Shown here: positions 1 through 12,446 of the stretch, piece after piece
How positions within the stretch are numbered: position 1 is the stretch's first letter
How the letters are laid out: each line of letters begins with the position of its first letter
Source: Girardinichthys multiradiatus
Lineage: Eukaryota; Chordata; Actinopteri; Cyprinodontiformes; Goodeidae
Direction: 5' to 3'
Assembly (NCBI RefSeq): GCF_021462225.1
Contig: NC_061802.1
Location: 6,095,859 to 6,159,858 of the forward strand
DNA: 64,000 nucleotides
Translations under genes and position numbers: made by a program
The notes under the pieces: model-generated
Databases searched by the model: none
What the model saw: the letters and a program-made list of their open reading frames with translations, nothing else
Told to the model about the DNA's origin: nothing

Positions 1-1394
1 GCAGTAGTTGTGGTCAGTTAGCAGTGCGAGTCGGCAGGAAAATATGTTAGTGTGTGAAAGGATGAAGACTGGCGTCTGTAAGCATGAGAGGGGAACCGAA
101 TCGACCCCAGTCACCGCTAAATAACCATGTTTGAATTTTTTAAGTTAGATCTGGATGCAGTAGTGTTAACTGATCATCAACCCAACTCATATGTTGCCAA
201 CAAGCAATAAAAAAGAGAGGCTGGGACAAGGCAATAGCTGAGAGCCTGCTTTTTTTATTAGCTTTATTTGTAACTACACAACATAATGAAAAAGAATTTG
301 CTGAGCATAATACAAACTGTCCCCTAACTAACTAAAAACAACAGAGAGAAACTCAGATAATTAAGACTAAAGTGCAGTAAATAAATACTTAACTAAATAT
401 ACTGACATTTCTGAATTAATTATAGTCCAAATAAAATAAACCCATTTAACATACAGTTTTAATGTTTATTTGCACAATCCAACCCAAACATGATATTGTT
501 AATTCACACAGAAATAGTATCATTTTTAAATTAAAGCCAACTTTAATTCATTCTAAAACTCGCAAACAACCTCACAACCTCAAATATGTGTTCCACAGTC
601 CCAACATCAATAAAACAACCTCAGCAGGTCCAGTTGGTAAGTGTGGGATTCCCAGTCCTTCAGTCATGAAACAAAAACCAGTCTATAGTGTGAACACCTA
701 GACTCTTCAAAACCTGTGCCAACTGTGAAAGTCATGTAGTGTTTCCCCACCTGAAAAGGTTTATTAGTAGTCTAAATTTGGACCTGTTTTAGCCCAGACT
801 ACCTAGGGCACATAAAGCAAAGAACAAGAATAAAAAGGAGCAGTAGCGGCAAGCCATTACCTCTGTGATTACTAGTTTTTAGCCTTCTCGACTGAGCTAC
901 CTGAAAATATAGTGTTGTTTGTGCAAATCATTTTTAAGTTCAGGTCTATCGACATTTATTATACTGGTTTTATTATTGTTGAGATGACATTATTATTTTT
1001 ATACAGATATATGCCCTGTTCCTCTCATCTGCCTCAATATTCTGTCAGTGCTGCATTTCTCTCTGTTATGACATATCCTGTCGTACTTCCCACTGTTCTC
1101 TTAATTATTCACCCACAAATATAATAATACAGGCTATTTTCCTCACATTAATATCACTGCAATATCACAACTGAAAAATGGATTAAATTAGTTGACTAAA
1201 CCTTGTCAGACATTTGAACCAGGAAATAGGGATCTAATCTTTTAATCAATCAGTGATCACATCATACTGAGTGCCATCATATGGTGCTAAAAACGTTTTA
1301 ACCTGGATGATGTTCCTTAATGAAGATGGTTGAATGTTAGCTCTGTGACAGTACAGTGTTTTAAATGAAGTCAGGCCAAATACAGCGATGTAAA
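1..1394. other. Unassigned single-copy DNA
   Basis: No recognisable gene or repeat. The first 130 bases are somewhat richer in CG dinucleotides than what follows, and the rest is AT-rich. Short open frames here have no family resemblance or coding character. Confidence 0.5.
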
Positions 1395-2579
1395 CTTAGG
1401 TCTACACTACATCCTGCAACACCTCGACCACCCAGGGATGTACATCAGGATCCTGTTTGTAGACTTCAGCTCCACCTTCAACACCATCATACCAGACATC
1501 CTCCACCAGAAGCTCACACAGCTCAACGTCCCAGCCTCCACCTGTCAGTGGATCAACAGCTTCCTGACGGACCGACAGCAGCAGGTGAGACTGGGGAGCA
1601 TCTTCTCCTGAACCAGATCAATAAGTACTGGTGCTCCCCAGGGATGTGTTCTATCCCCACTCCTCTTCTCTCTGTACACAAATGACTGCACCTCACCGGA
1701 CTCGTCCGTCAAACTCCTTAAGTTTGCAGACAACACCACTGTCATTGGACTGACCCAGGACGGTGATGAGTCTGCATACAGACAGCAGGTGGATCGGCTG
1801 GTACACTGGTGCAGTCAGAACTACCTTGAACTGAACCCACTCAAGACTGTAGAAATGGTGGTGGACCTTCGGAGAACACCACCCCCATAAACCTCCCTCA
1901 CCATCCTCAACAACACTGTATCGGCTGTGGACCACTTCAGGTTCTTAGGAACCACCATCTCTGAGGACCTGAGATGGTCTTCACACATAGACACTGTTTG
2001 AAGGAAGGCCCAGCAGAGACTGTACTTCCTGAAGCAACTCAAGAAGTTCAACCTTCCACAGGAGCTGTTGGTCATCTTCTACACTGCCATCATTCAGTCT
2101 GTCCTGTCTTCATCCATCTCAGTGTGGTTTGGATCATCCACAAAACAGGACAGGTCCAGACTGCAACGAATAATCAGGTCTGCAGAGAGAATAATCAGGG
2201 CTGACCTTCCCTCCATCCAGGACGTATACGGGTCTAGGGTCAGGAAAAGAGCTGCAAAAATCTCTGCCGACCCCACACACCCTGCACATAAACTGTTTAG
2301 AGCTTTACCTTCAGGTGGCGCTACAGAGCATTGTTTGCTAAAACCAGCCGCCACAGAGACAGTTTCTTCCCCCAGGCTGTTTCTCTGATGAACATTTAAT
2401 AGAGTACAGAACAACAGCATACAGATGTTGCAAATGTACCTTTTTATTAGATATGTGTATATTGTAAATTGTAAATTTGTATATTCTGTAATGCGAAAAC
2501 AGAACAAAAGAGCAAAGTGTACCGGAGTCAAATTCCTTGTTTGTATGCACGAATAAAGTTGATTCTGATTCTGATTCTA
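1395..2579 (+). mobile_element. 5'-truncated CR1/L2-group LINE
   Basis: A non-LTR retrotransposon fragment that keeps the middle and end of the reverse transcriptase gene, followed by a short 3' UTR. It ends in an AATAAA-like stretch and a short TGATTC repeat tail. The 5' half (endonuclease and the start of the RT) is missing, as usual for incomplete reverse transcription. The exact clade (Rex1, CR1 or L2) was assigned from memory of family motifs and is uncertain. Confidence 0.85.
1405..2388 (+). pseudogene. LINE reverse transcriptase remnant
   Basis: One frame can be followed from 1405 to 2388 with in-frame stops at 1609-1611, 1888-1890 and 1999-2001 but no frameshift. RT motif A reads FVDFSSTFN near 1450-1480. 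Motif B reads GAPQGCVLSPLLFSLY near 1635-1680. The catalytic FADD motif at 1723-1734 reads FADN, because the second aspartate codon (1732-1734) is AAC. The C-terminal part, from about 2068 (VIFYTAIIQSVLSSSISVWF) to the stop, is the cysteine-poor tail typical of fish CR1/Rex1-like elements. With three stops and a lost catalytic residue, no active enzyme is possible. The family's normal job is target-primed reverse transcription of its own RNA. Confidence 0.85.
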
Positions 2580-2744
2580 AAAAGCTAATTGAAAGGAAGC
2601 TGTACTTTCTATTATAACACTTAACCACAACAGTAAATGCCAAAGTTTTAAAGGTCGAAATATATCACAAGAGACAACTAGTAGGATCACTGCTAACGGA
2701 AATTTAAGACTGAATGCAGAGGACCATGACTTACAATTATTAGA

Positions 2745-3107
2745 TAAATGTCAGTCAGTCATTTTCTACCGCTTATTCCATAGTGGGTCGTGGGGAAGCT
2801 GGTGCCTATCTCCAGCAGTCTATGGGCAAGAGGCGGGGTACACCCTGGACAGGTCGCCAGTCCATCACAGGGCAACACACAAACAACCACACACATATAC
2901 ATTCATACACCTAAGGGCAATTTAGATTGACCAATTAACCTAACAGGCATGTCTTTGGACTGTGGGAGGAAGCCGGAGTACCAGGTGAGAACCCACGCAT
3001 GCACAGGGAGAACATGCAAACTCCATGCAGAAAGACCCCTGGCCGGGAATCAAACCCAGGACCTTCTTGCTGCAAGGAACAGTGCTACCAACTGCACCAC
3101 CGTGCAG
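2745..3107 (-). mobile_element. tRNA-derived SINE, near full length (family A)
   Basis: Read on the minus strand, the head carries a pol III A box (TGGTGCAGTTGG) near 3090-3105 and a B box (GGTTTGATTCC, complement of 3046-3056). The body follows, and the tail of GTCA repeats lies at 2749-2760. Seven other copies or fragments of the same family lie at 8.3, 12.4, 15.9, 28.7, 31.4, 32.4 and 55.3 kb. This is one of the two most complete copies and a useful reference for the others. Confidence 0.85.
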
Positions 3108-6100
3108 CCTTCAATAGTGAACTGATCATTGCAAACAACATCTATCAAAAGCTGACAGAAACTTTACTTTTTTCTCTCTGACATGTAAGAGCAATAAAAC
3201 AATCATCATCAACTTTGGCAAGCCTTTCACCACTGACAATACAGGCACCTCATATCCTGCTGATCAAATATTAATTTCTGTGTCAGCTATGTGTGTTTGT
3301 GGTTGAAGCTGAATTGCATTTCTTGAGTTTTGCAAATGTCAAAATTTGATTTGACTGTGTCCTGAACATCCCTCAGGCACACATTAGGAAAGCTCAAATA
3401 TGTTTCCAAGAGTGTGTTCTCATCTATTAAAATAATGCATGTACAATTTCAAATTTAAAATAATGTGCATTCATGCTTTAACTATATTTTCATTGTAAGA
3501 GCAATAAGAAAACATATGAGATCCTAGTTTTGTCCCAATACCTCCCAACCCAGCCTCAAGCAGGGATCTCCTGATCCACAATGTAAATCCTACCTGACAT
3601 GATAAACTAACTGAACATTATCACACAGTTCACACATAATGGAGTTTAATAGTTATCAGTGTTGGAACACTGCCTCAAGCTTATAAAAACATGACTGATC
3701 TGTGATGACAAAACAACACCATATCGACCCAGATGCATCAGTTGCATATATAATATGCATCCCACACATAAATGTGTTATGCTTTATATACTGAAAATGA
3801 CCATTCTTGTAGATGGGATAATGAATGGGTAGATGTATAATCACGACAAAACTAAACAATAAAATCTAATAATCAGAACAGTATGAGTTTACTGCAGTTA
3901 TTGTTAAAAAAAAACACAAAACGACTTAACATACTTGAAGTTGAATGCTTTTAACATTAATAAAGATGTATTAATCGGTCTTATAGTGTCTGCTGATTTG
4001 GATTTTCTTTCTAAGGACTACTATACAGACTTGTTTGTTTTAATTCAAACATTAAACCTAACAAACATTCACCATGAAAGAAAGAAGAGCCACAGGTTCT
4101 TTGATAGACTTAGTAGTTCTGAACCCAACACCAAATAAAGGGGTGAAAAACATATCTATTGATGATTTTTCTCACTGGAAGAAGTTTCAGTTTGATGCAT
4201 ACAGTGAACAGACAAAAAAATTAAACATTTGCTACTCTGGATTCATCAAAAGCTTGCTAAAATACTACTCCATTTCTAAACCCACATAATGTGCAAGAGG
4301 GATGTTACGCCTTAGACTGTTCATGAGTCCATCCTAAGGTAACACAAGGACACACAACTAAGCATGCACATGCAGTAGGAAGAGAGTAACAAAAGAAAAC
4401 CAATAAACAAACAATGTTTTATAGTTTTTTTAATTGTTAAGTGTCTAAAATTGTTTAGGTACTGTTTTAGATCATTCTTATACTCTTATGAATCTGAAAC
4501 TTTGCAAGAAACAGAATCACATTGATAAGAAATGTTTTTCATAGTGCATGCAGCCATTGTTGGTGTGTGATATCAATAGTTTCTTCTCTCTTTTACTACG
4601 TGCTACTACTTCCACTGGCTATGTAACATACTGCCCCCTGCATTTACGGAGACTACTGCAGCAATGTCAGCTACAAGTATAAATGCCTTTGTTCAGGCTT
4701 GTGCAATTATAACTGAGCCTTTATACCCAAGGGCAAAAAGAAAAATTGAGAATTGTCAATTACCCCAACTTTAACATTTAAAGGACAGTGGGAGGAAGCC
4801 AGAATACTCAGAGACAAACATCTATCTCACCAAAATGAGATAGTAAACCCTAAAATTTAATAGTCTGCTAAAAATGTCAGACTTTTGCTTTTCATTAAAA
4901 TCCACAAAATCTAACAGGCTTTAAAATGCTAAAATCTCTATTGATAATTGGAAAAATCCCTATCCATAGAAAAGAAAAACACAGCTGGTTTGGCAAGGAC
5001 TTAATTGCAATGGAGAGCCTTTTACATTTGCAGCACATAACAACTTAAGACCCACACAATAAACAAAAAGGCTGTTTTAGTTGTTTTAACATGCTCATGT
5101 CCCTGCAACTTATTAAAAGGCAGAGCCAAAAATGCTAAGAGTCTAAGAGATGAAATCCACAGAAAGAACGTAAACACAGATGTCCATCACCAAAGAATTA
5201 GCTCTATAAATTGTTGACCTAGAACAGACCTAGACAGTTTTAAGTTGTTTATAGTTTATTTGGTAAATGCAAAGTGAAACCATAAATAATAAGTCAATTA
5301 CCAACGAAACATCGGAAAAAATGTCATTTTTGTGTGAATGATCATTTAAAAGGTGTAAGGAGCTTTAATAAAGGCCAGAAAATGCACTTCTAATCTAAAC
5401 AATCTCTTACTGGGACAGTGCGGTTACACCAGCAGATGCATGAGGATAAAAAAAGACAACAACAGCATAACAATAACAATACAAATATTAAAGACCTATC
5501 AGAACTTTGCCACTACATAATCTCTAAAATGTAATGTTAAAGAAACTTCAGGTCATTTTTAAAAATTGTCTGTGGAGAAATAATTTAAGGCTAAATAACT
5601 TAATCGCTCTGTAAATAAATGTATTGGCCCCATTGTATCATGTTAAAAGTCTTGTGAAATTTTCTTTCCAAGTGATCCTAAAGTTAACTTCTAAACTTTC
5701 AAATCCAAATCACAAGATCACACAGTCCTGATTGGAAGAGAAAGGTTCACCTTCACCTGAAAAACTCTCTCAGTACACACTGTGAAACCGTCTGCTATCT
5801 GGAACAACCTCTCCATCTTTCTGTCATCCCACTGTTCCTCTCTCTCTCTCTCTTGATTTGGCCAGGAGTCAATCCCTCTTTCCTACTGCCAGCTGATAGC
5901 CGTGCATAACTGTCTGCATCTCTATTCATGCGTTCATTCCATCTATCACCTGCTGCTGCCTCTGTCACTCCCTAACGTCCTGTTTTGCCTTCTCTCTCAA
6001 GATGAAAAACAGATAACATGCTTTGCCTTAATGTGCTTGCATGTTTATCATTTCAGCATGCAGACCGGTTTTGCTGAAGGTCACCTCGACAGAACTGCAC

Positions 6101-8342
6101 CACTCAATGAGTTACCCAACATTTGACAATATTTGAAAGTTTTTTTCTTTCCCCTGACTCAGCTTTCATTTGCATAAACAGCCTTTAGGATGTTTAATTC
6201 CAAAAGCTTTCCTTAATAATCCATGAAAAGTGCACACTGAATTGTTGCCATAGTAGCTAGAGAGTCAATTGTCCAAAATTACCATAAAACCCTAATTAAG
6301 AAGCCCTGGCTCTGGGCATATCTTTGACAAGCTTATTGCAACTGTACTCAAACAGCCCCACAGGTGAGAAGAATAAACTCAGAGGGGAAGTTAGCCTCAC
6401 ACCTAATATTTAATTAATTGAAAAGCAATGCATTTTATGTAGATGTAGTGGATCTTGATGTAGGTGTAAAATATGTGAGAAAAAAGGGGTCAGGTATTGA
6501 GTCCAAACGAGTTTGTACCAGACCCTGTGTACTTGAACAAACAATTATCTGCCAATGTGTGACTAATTTTGTACTTGCACTTACAACACTGCTTCTAAAG
6601 AGTAAAAGAGTGGCAGCTTTGCCTTACAAGCACACAGCTTACAAAAATAATACAATTTACAAAAATGATATGCAAAATGTGGACTTTTAGCCTACCTGTC
6701 CACAAACCTTTTTCCAGAATGAGTTTTGCATTGATAAATCCAACTGATGCAATAGTCTAAATCCCAAAACTTAAGTGTGGAATGATTATTATCAAAGCAG
6801 GTTAAAAAGACATCAACATTGTAATCAGTGCAATGTCACTGGCAATATCTTGCCATCTGCTCTGATTTGAAAACTTTTGTGTCACATCCATTTATCCTTA
6901 CTCCAGTTTCTGGTTACACCCCTTTCTTTAAGCCTGCAGACTGATCCATCACAGATAAAGACTGTTAAAATGTGTTTAAGGATCAACATTGTAGGACCAA
7001 TAAGCAACCCAAGATTAGCTGTAACCTTTGAATTCGCTATACTGACCTGACAAGTCTCTTAGACATCATGATAAAAGCTACATTTTCCCCCTTTATACAT
7101 GTTTTCTTTGATGCTGTGAAGGTGTGTGTCACAACAATTTAAATGGGTTCAACATAATCTGTTTAATGACAGAGACATGTACAGATTTGTATTGAATAAA
7201 ACAGCTGCTAAAATCAAATGGCCAATGAGAACATTCATCTTGTGCAGTTGTTTTTCCCCCTGACACACGGCAGTAAGGCAAGTTGCCCCTGAATCACCAT
7301 GATGCTTATTAACCACTGCTTAACGTTTTAGGAAACAATACAAACCAAAATAAAATTAGAACATCTGAAAAGGTGTCCATGATAAAATGTTTTTTTTTTC
7401 ATAACAGTTTTTGATCTTTAAAATCTTTCTTTTAACCCATCAATTAAATTCTATTTCCCATACAATTTTAAATGTTATTTTACCTCGAAAAGTCCATCTC
7501 TATAACCAACAAATACTTTTACCATGCTAGCCCAGGCAAAGGCTATTTTTTTGGCAGTAAATTAAGGCCCCACATTGTTAAGCAGGTGGCTTTAATGATG
7601 TGTTTGAAATAACATGGACCAGACAAATCATTTTGTAACCACATACAGGTTTCCTGTCTGGAGAAAGAGAGACAGGAGGAGGAGACGAGTCAGTACGTGG
7701 TGGCAGGATACTCTGGTGGGAAGCCTATGAGTCACGACACAGAGTGACTGCAGTAAATGTTTTAAAGCAGTGCCATAGTCACTGTGATGTTGTCTTTACA
7801 AGGCGAAGTCAGGCTAGACCGTCAGGAGTGAGAGACTTCACTCCCACCTAGGCTCCACGAAACAGCTAAATCACGACTTAGCTGGTTCCCTTGCTTACAT
7901 TTGCTACATTAATTTGCTATAACAGCAGAATTTATTTCATTCTTCAATGACGAGTAAATCATTCATTCATTATTTCACACTTTACTGTGAAAATGTCTTG
8001 ATAAAATCAACTCAAAGGAATTTAGTGAACCCCCCCAATGATAGAAAGTTTGAGATGCTCTCCTCAGGAAGGACATTTTGCTGTGCAGTGTGTACGACAG
8101 CAAAAGAGGAAGACAAACTTTGTGCCATGGTGGTCCGTCTTCTCAACCCTCAGAGTCTAACCCTGTATGAGCTATCACACAAAGTCACAAATCCAAAGAT
8201 GATAATAAAAAAATAATGACAAGTGACTGTTTTGCTATATATGTAGATTTAGAATTTCTGTTTAATGTGTCTCTGTGTCTTTCATGCCACTTTAAATTTC
8301 CACATGGGGACAAATAAAGTGAATTGATTTGAATCGATAATG
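3108..8342. other. Long AT-rich single-copy stretch
   Basis: Apart from a scrap of SINE near 4785, I see no gene or transposon. Open frames are short and overlap on both strands without coding character. Two small GC-richer spots stand out: a pyrimidine-rich segment around 5740-5990, and 7660-7890, which contains two short hairpins. Either could be regulatory, but nothing in the sequence decides it. Confidence 0.45.
4783..4825 (-). repeat. Scrap of SINE family A
   Basis: The string GTGGGAGGAAGCCAGA and the bases after it match the conserved middle of the SINE copies at 2.9, 32.6 and 55.5 kb. Neither head nor tail remains. Confidence 0.45.
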
Positions 8343-8690
8343 TCACAGTTATAGGCACTGTTGCCTTGAAGCAAGAAAGTCCTGCATTCAAATACCGGTC
8401 GGGGATCTTTCCGCAAGGCGTATGCATGTTCTCTCTGTGCATGCTAGGTTCGCTCAGGGGCCATCTGGCTTCCTCCCACAGTCCAGAAACATGCAAGCTA
8501 GGTTAATTAGTCACTTTGAATTCCCTTTTGTAATAAGTAACTGTATAGTTCTTTGTGTTGCCCTGTAAAGGACTGGTAACCTGTCCAGGGTGTACCCCAA
8601 ATCTTGTTCAGTGACTGTTAGAGAGTGGTAATCGACACCCTATGACCTTGCAAGGGTAAGTGGGCATATGGACTGGATGGATGGATGGTG
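8343..8690 (+). mobile_element. Diverged tRNA-derived SINE (family A)
   Basis: Plus-oriented copy. It starts with a decayed tRNA-like head (GTTGCCTTGAAGCAAGAAAG) and continues through the complement of the GGAGGAAGCC core near 8470. The CTGTCCAGGGTGTACCCC block lies at about 8580-8597. It ends in a GGAT repeat tail at about 8672-8687. The promoter boxes are heavily mutated. A Tc1 element begins 57 bases further on. Confidence 0.75.
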
Positions 8691-8746
8691 CCTTGATAAG
8701 TACTTACACACCTTACACACCTTAAATATCTACAGGTTTTGATATA

Positions 8747-10329
8747 TACTGCTCAAAAAATAAAGGAAACACTTAAACAACAGAATATAACTCCAAGTAA
8801 ATCAAACGTCTGTGAAATCAAACTGTCCACTTAGGAAGCAACACTGATTGACAATCAATTTCACAGCTGTTATGGAAATGGAATAGACAACAGGGGGAAA
8901 TCTTTGGTGATTAGCAAGACACACTCAATAAAGGAGTGGTTCTGCAGGTGGGGACCACAGACCACTTCTCAGTACCTATGCTTTCTGGATGATGTTTTGG
9001 TCACTTTTGAATATTGGTGGTGCTTTCACACTCATGGTAGCATGAGACGAACTCTACAACCCACACAAGTGGCTCAGGTAGTGCAGCTCCCTCAGGATGG
9101 CACATCAATGCAAGCTGTGGCAAGAAGGTTTGCTGTATCTGTTAGCGTAGTGTCCAGAGCCTGGAGGCGCTACCAGGAGACAGGCCAGTACACCAGGAGA
9201 TGTGGAGGAGGCCGTAGGAGGGTAACAACCCAGCAGCAGGACCGCTACCTCTGCCTTTGTGCAAGGAGGAACAGGAGGAGCACTGCCACAGCCCTGCAAA
9301 ATGACCTCCAGCAGGCCACAAATGTGCATGTGTCTGCACAAACGGTTAGAAACCGACTCCATGAGGATGGTATGAGGGCCCAACGTCCACAAATGGGGGT
9401 TGTGCTCACAGCCCAACAACGTGCAGGACGCTTGGCATTTGCCAGAGAACACTAGGATTGGCAAATTCGCCACTGGCGCCCTGTGCTCTTCACAGATGAA
9501 AGCAGCTTCACACTGAGCAAATGTGACAGACGTGACAGAGTCTGGAGACATCATGGAGAGCGATGATCTGCTGCCTGCAACATCCTTCAGCATGACCGGT
9601 TTGGCAGTGGGTCAGTAATGGTGTGGGGTGGCATTTCTTTGGAGGGCCGCATGGCCCTACATGTGCTCGCCAGAGGTAGCCTGACTGCCATTAGGTACCG
9701 AGATGAGATCCTCAGACCACTTGTGAGACCATATGCTGATGCGGTTGGCCCTGGGTTCCTCCTAATGCAGGACAATGCTAGACCTCATGTGGCTGGAGTG
9801 TGTCAGCAGTTCCTGCAAGATGAAGACATTGAAGCTATGGACTGGCCCGCCTGTTCCCCAGACCTGAATCCGATTGAGCACATCTGGGACATCATGTCTC
9901 GCTCCATCCACCAACGTCACGTTGCACCACAGACTGTCCAGGAGTTAGTGGATGCTTTAGTCCAGGTCTGGGAGGAGATCCCTCAGGAGATCCATCCCCC
10001 AGTCTTCATCAGGAGCATGTCCAGGCGTTGTAGGGAGGTCATACAGGCACGTGGAGGTCACACACAATACTGAGCCTCATTTTGACTTGTTTTAAGGACA
10101 TTACATCAAAGTTGGATCAGCCTGTAGTGTTTTTCCACTTTAATTTTGTGTGTGACTCCAAATCCAGGCCTCCATTGGTTAATAAATTTGATTTCCATTG
10201 ATGATTTTTGTGTTATTTTCATGTCAGCACATTCAACTTTGTACAGAGTACAAAGTATTCAATGAGAATATTTCATTCATTCAGATCTAGGATGTTATTT
10301 GAGTGTTACCTTTATTTTTTTGAACAGTA
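8747..10329 (+). mobile_element. Tc1-like transposon, DD34E, nearly complete
   Basis: A 1.58-kb DNA transposon flanked by TA dinucleotides (8745-8746 and 10330-10331), the standard Tc1/mariner target duplication. The ends are inverted: the left reads TACTGCTCAAAAAATAAAGG and the right complement reads TACTGTTCAAAAAAATAAAG. The single gene inside is a transposase disrupted only by two stop codons. Terminal repeats and target site are intact, so the copy could still be moved by an enzyme supplied elsewhere. Confidence 0.92.
9042..10073 (+). pseudogene. Tc1-like transposase with two stop codons
   Basis: The frame runs unbroken in phase from ATG at 9042 ([16 protein letters not shown]) to TGA after QARGGHTQY at 10073, about 343 codons, the normal Tc1 length. 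It is interrupted only by TAG at 9453-9455 and TGA at 9564-9566. An upstream in-phase ATG at 8904 lies in the 5' leader and is less likely to be the start. The N-terminal third is a paired-type helix-turn-helix DNA-binding region (roughly residues 10-110, including [15 protein letters not shown]). The catalytic triad is visible: D152 (FTDESS, codon 9495), D244 (MQDNARPH, codon 9771) and E279 (DLNPIEHIWD, codon 9876), giving DD34E spacing. The enzyme would cut and paste the element at TA sites. The few lesions suggest fairly recent death. Confidence 0.9.
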
Positions 10330-10513
10330 TATTATATCGTACTCTCATGTATGACCAGTATAAGAGGATACATGGTTTTGAAAAAACAAATTTGAAATGT
10401 ATAATATAATAATATAATGTCTAAGAGTCTAATATGTATATCAATTCAGCGCTCTTAAATAAATATTTTGGCTAACACAGCAATATGTTTTGATCTGTAT
10501 CATTTCACAGTCA

Positions 10514-10584
10514 CAAGTCTGAAAGAAAACCTGCTAGAGGGTTGAAAAGACTTCAACCCTCTAGCAGGTTTTCTTTCAGACTTG
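10514..10584. repeat. Perfect 33-bp inverted repeat with 5-nt loop
   Basis: Left arm 10514-10546 and right arm 10552-10584 are exact reverse complements, separated by AAGAC. The right arm runs directly into sequence matching a Tc1-like transposon in minus orientation. The right arm is therefore probably native and the left arm an inverted copy. RNA from either strand would fold into an uninterrupted 33-bp stem. Confidence 0.9.
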
Positions 10585-10880
10585 CCTTGCATTTATCTCC
10601 ATTTATCTCCCCGTTAACTCTGACCAGCTTTCCTGTTTAACATCCCTACAGCATGTTGCTACCACCTATCTAAGGTAGGGCATCAGTTTAAGAAGGGGTT
10701 AAAACATGTTACCACCTCACCTTTGAGGCTTGTATTGGTGAAAAGAACTTGGAAAACCATTTATCACTTTCACAGTTATGTGCTACTTTGTGCTGGTTTA
10801 CCACAGTATATCCCAAATGAAATTCAATAAAGTTAGTGGTTTTATCATGTCATAAAGTGACATAAATATGCTTGTAAAGC
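10552..10880 (-). mobile_element. Internally deleted Tc1-like remnant
   Basis: The segment at about 10560-10705 matches the middle of a common fish Tc1 family (complement of its transposase, near AACTCTGACCAGCTTTCCTG). The segment at 10735-10875 resembles that family's right terminal region (TTATGTGCTACTTTGTGCTG and an AATAAA-like run). Most of the gene between them is missing. Family assignment is from recognition, not alignment. Related pieces lie at 30.9, 32.9, 44.0, 52.9 and 55.9 kb. Confidence 0.6.
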
Positions 10881-11577
10881 TTGAAAGAACATGGCACATT
10901 AAATTACATGAACGTTTCTAAGTTTTTTAATTAGGCAGAAATTTCTCTAAATAAGGGGAGCACAGTTTTCTTTACAGCTTTCTTGAGGCACATAGCTCCA
11001 AATTAAATGAAGGAACCAGTCTCCTCTGACTGATTACCTTCTCTTTCTCAGCCCCAACAATATCGACTGTTGAAGCTGCTTCACTGTCAACAAGATAATT
11101 AACTTGTGTGGGAGTAAAGTTTGGGTTGCTGTCCTTTGTTGGTACACAGAACTGAAGAAAATATTAAAAGGAATTGATTATTTGAGTTTCTTTGACCGAC
11201 ACAACGAAAGTGAATTTTTAGTGTGAAGCTCTGTACTTTGCCTAACTGTACACGCAAATCACTCAGCTCCGCATCATGTTAGTGTAAGCGTTACATTAAC
11301 GAAGAGAGAAAAAGCTTTTTTTCTGAGGTTGTAATCATGCTGTCCTAATAATGGCTATAGATCTAATAAAACTGCAGCAGGCTGGCTCACTCATGCTGAT
11401 TTGCTGCACATTGCATAAAGAGAAACAGTTGATACGAAGAAAATGTCAGGGAGGGTAAAAAATGAGGAAAAATTCTCACACGTGGACATTTTGCACAATA
11501 TACCATGTTCTCCTGCTACTCTTCTGATAGCAGGTTTCCCCAGTGAAGATTTTTTTCTCATCTGTTTGTGTCTGTGT
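10881..11577. other. Unassigned AT-rich DNA
   Basis: No gene, repeat or motif that I can support. Confidence 0.4.
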
Positions 11578-11895
11578 CTTGCCCTGTCACTCCCCAGCTG
11601 GTCCAGGCAGATGGTCAGCTTCCGAAGTCTGGTTTTGCCGGAGGGTCCTTCCTGTTAATGGGAATGCAGCTTCTCCCCAGTTGCCCACCAGCCCGCTAAG
11701 GGCAGGGGACTGAATCCACTGAAGATGTTTTTTGCTTTTAATTTACTACTCGAAAGATTCAAGAATTGATTTTCTTTTGGATGTTCGTTTTTATTATTAC
11801 TGCAATGTGTGTAACTACAATGAAACTGTTTCAAACTGATCTTGAATTGGGGTCATTGGGAGTATAATGAATTAAATTGAACACAACTTTATTAA
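11578..11895 (+). mobile_element. LINE 3' UTR fragment, probably L2-type
   Basis: Matches the common fish LINE tail. It includes the CAGCTGGTCCAGGCAGATGG block at 11596, then TCTGGTTTTGCCGGAGG and TCCTTCCTGTTAA. It runs into an AATTAAATTGAA-like end near 11880. No coding part remains. Identification rests on remembered family sequence. Confidence 0.55.
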
Positions 11896-12354
11896 ATCTG
11901 GCTTGACTCATTTGCTTTCTCTGCTAAGTACCATGAAATTACTTCTTTCAATGTGAATTGACAATACATAATTAAACTGAACTGAAAAAATCCAAGACGG
12001 GACAAACAAGAAAACTTGACTTTGTAATTTGTATTTACATTCAACAAGTAAAAGCTAACTTGTAAAACTGCTTCCTTTGGTCAAGGATAGAAAATGTTTA
12101 GGACTTTACATTTATTTAAAATAACATAAGTGTAGTATTGCCATTGGTAATTAACTATGAAACTGGGGGTGTTTAATACATTACAAACAAACAATTAAGT
12201 TTGGACAGTTAAAAAATATATATTATTGGTAGTCATGATCTCTATATAATCCTGGAGAGGCTCTGTTTTATTTATTGGTTCATTTTTAAACTTTTTTTTA
12301 GCTAATATGTCTCCATGTTGACCTTCTGGAGAACCAGTAATTTATTGGATGTGT
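11896..12354. other. Unassigned AT-rich DNA
   Basis: No supported feature. Confidence 0.4.
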
Positions 12355-12446
12355 AAGCCCCCTTTCATCCAGTGACAGCTAGGAAAGACTCGAGCCTCCA
12401 AAACCCTAAACAGCACAAAGCAGTTACAAAAATGAATAAATGAGCT
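12355..12446 (+). repeat. SINE family A, 3' end fragment
   Basis: Decayed plus-oriented copy of the SINE 3' region (CCTTTCATCCAGTGACAGCT through AATGAATAAATGAG). It parallels the complement of the tail blocks at 2.8 and 32.5 kb. The head is absent. Confidence 0.4.

Noticed and set aside
2745..3107. tRNA gene suggested by A and B boxes
   Set aside because: The promoter boxes belong to a SINE head. No cloverleaf with acceptor stem is present, and the body and tail continue as in the other copies.
9105..9593. 162-codon minus-strand frame
   Set aside because: Antisense shadow of the Tc1 transposase.
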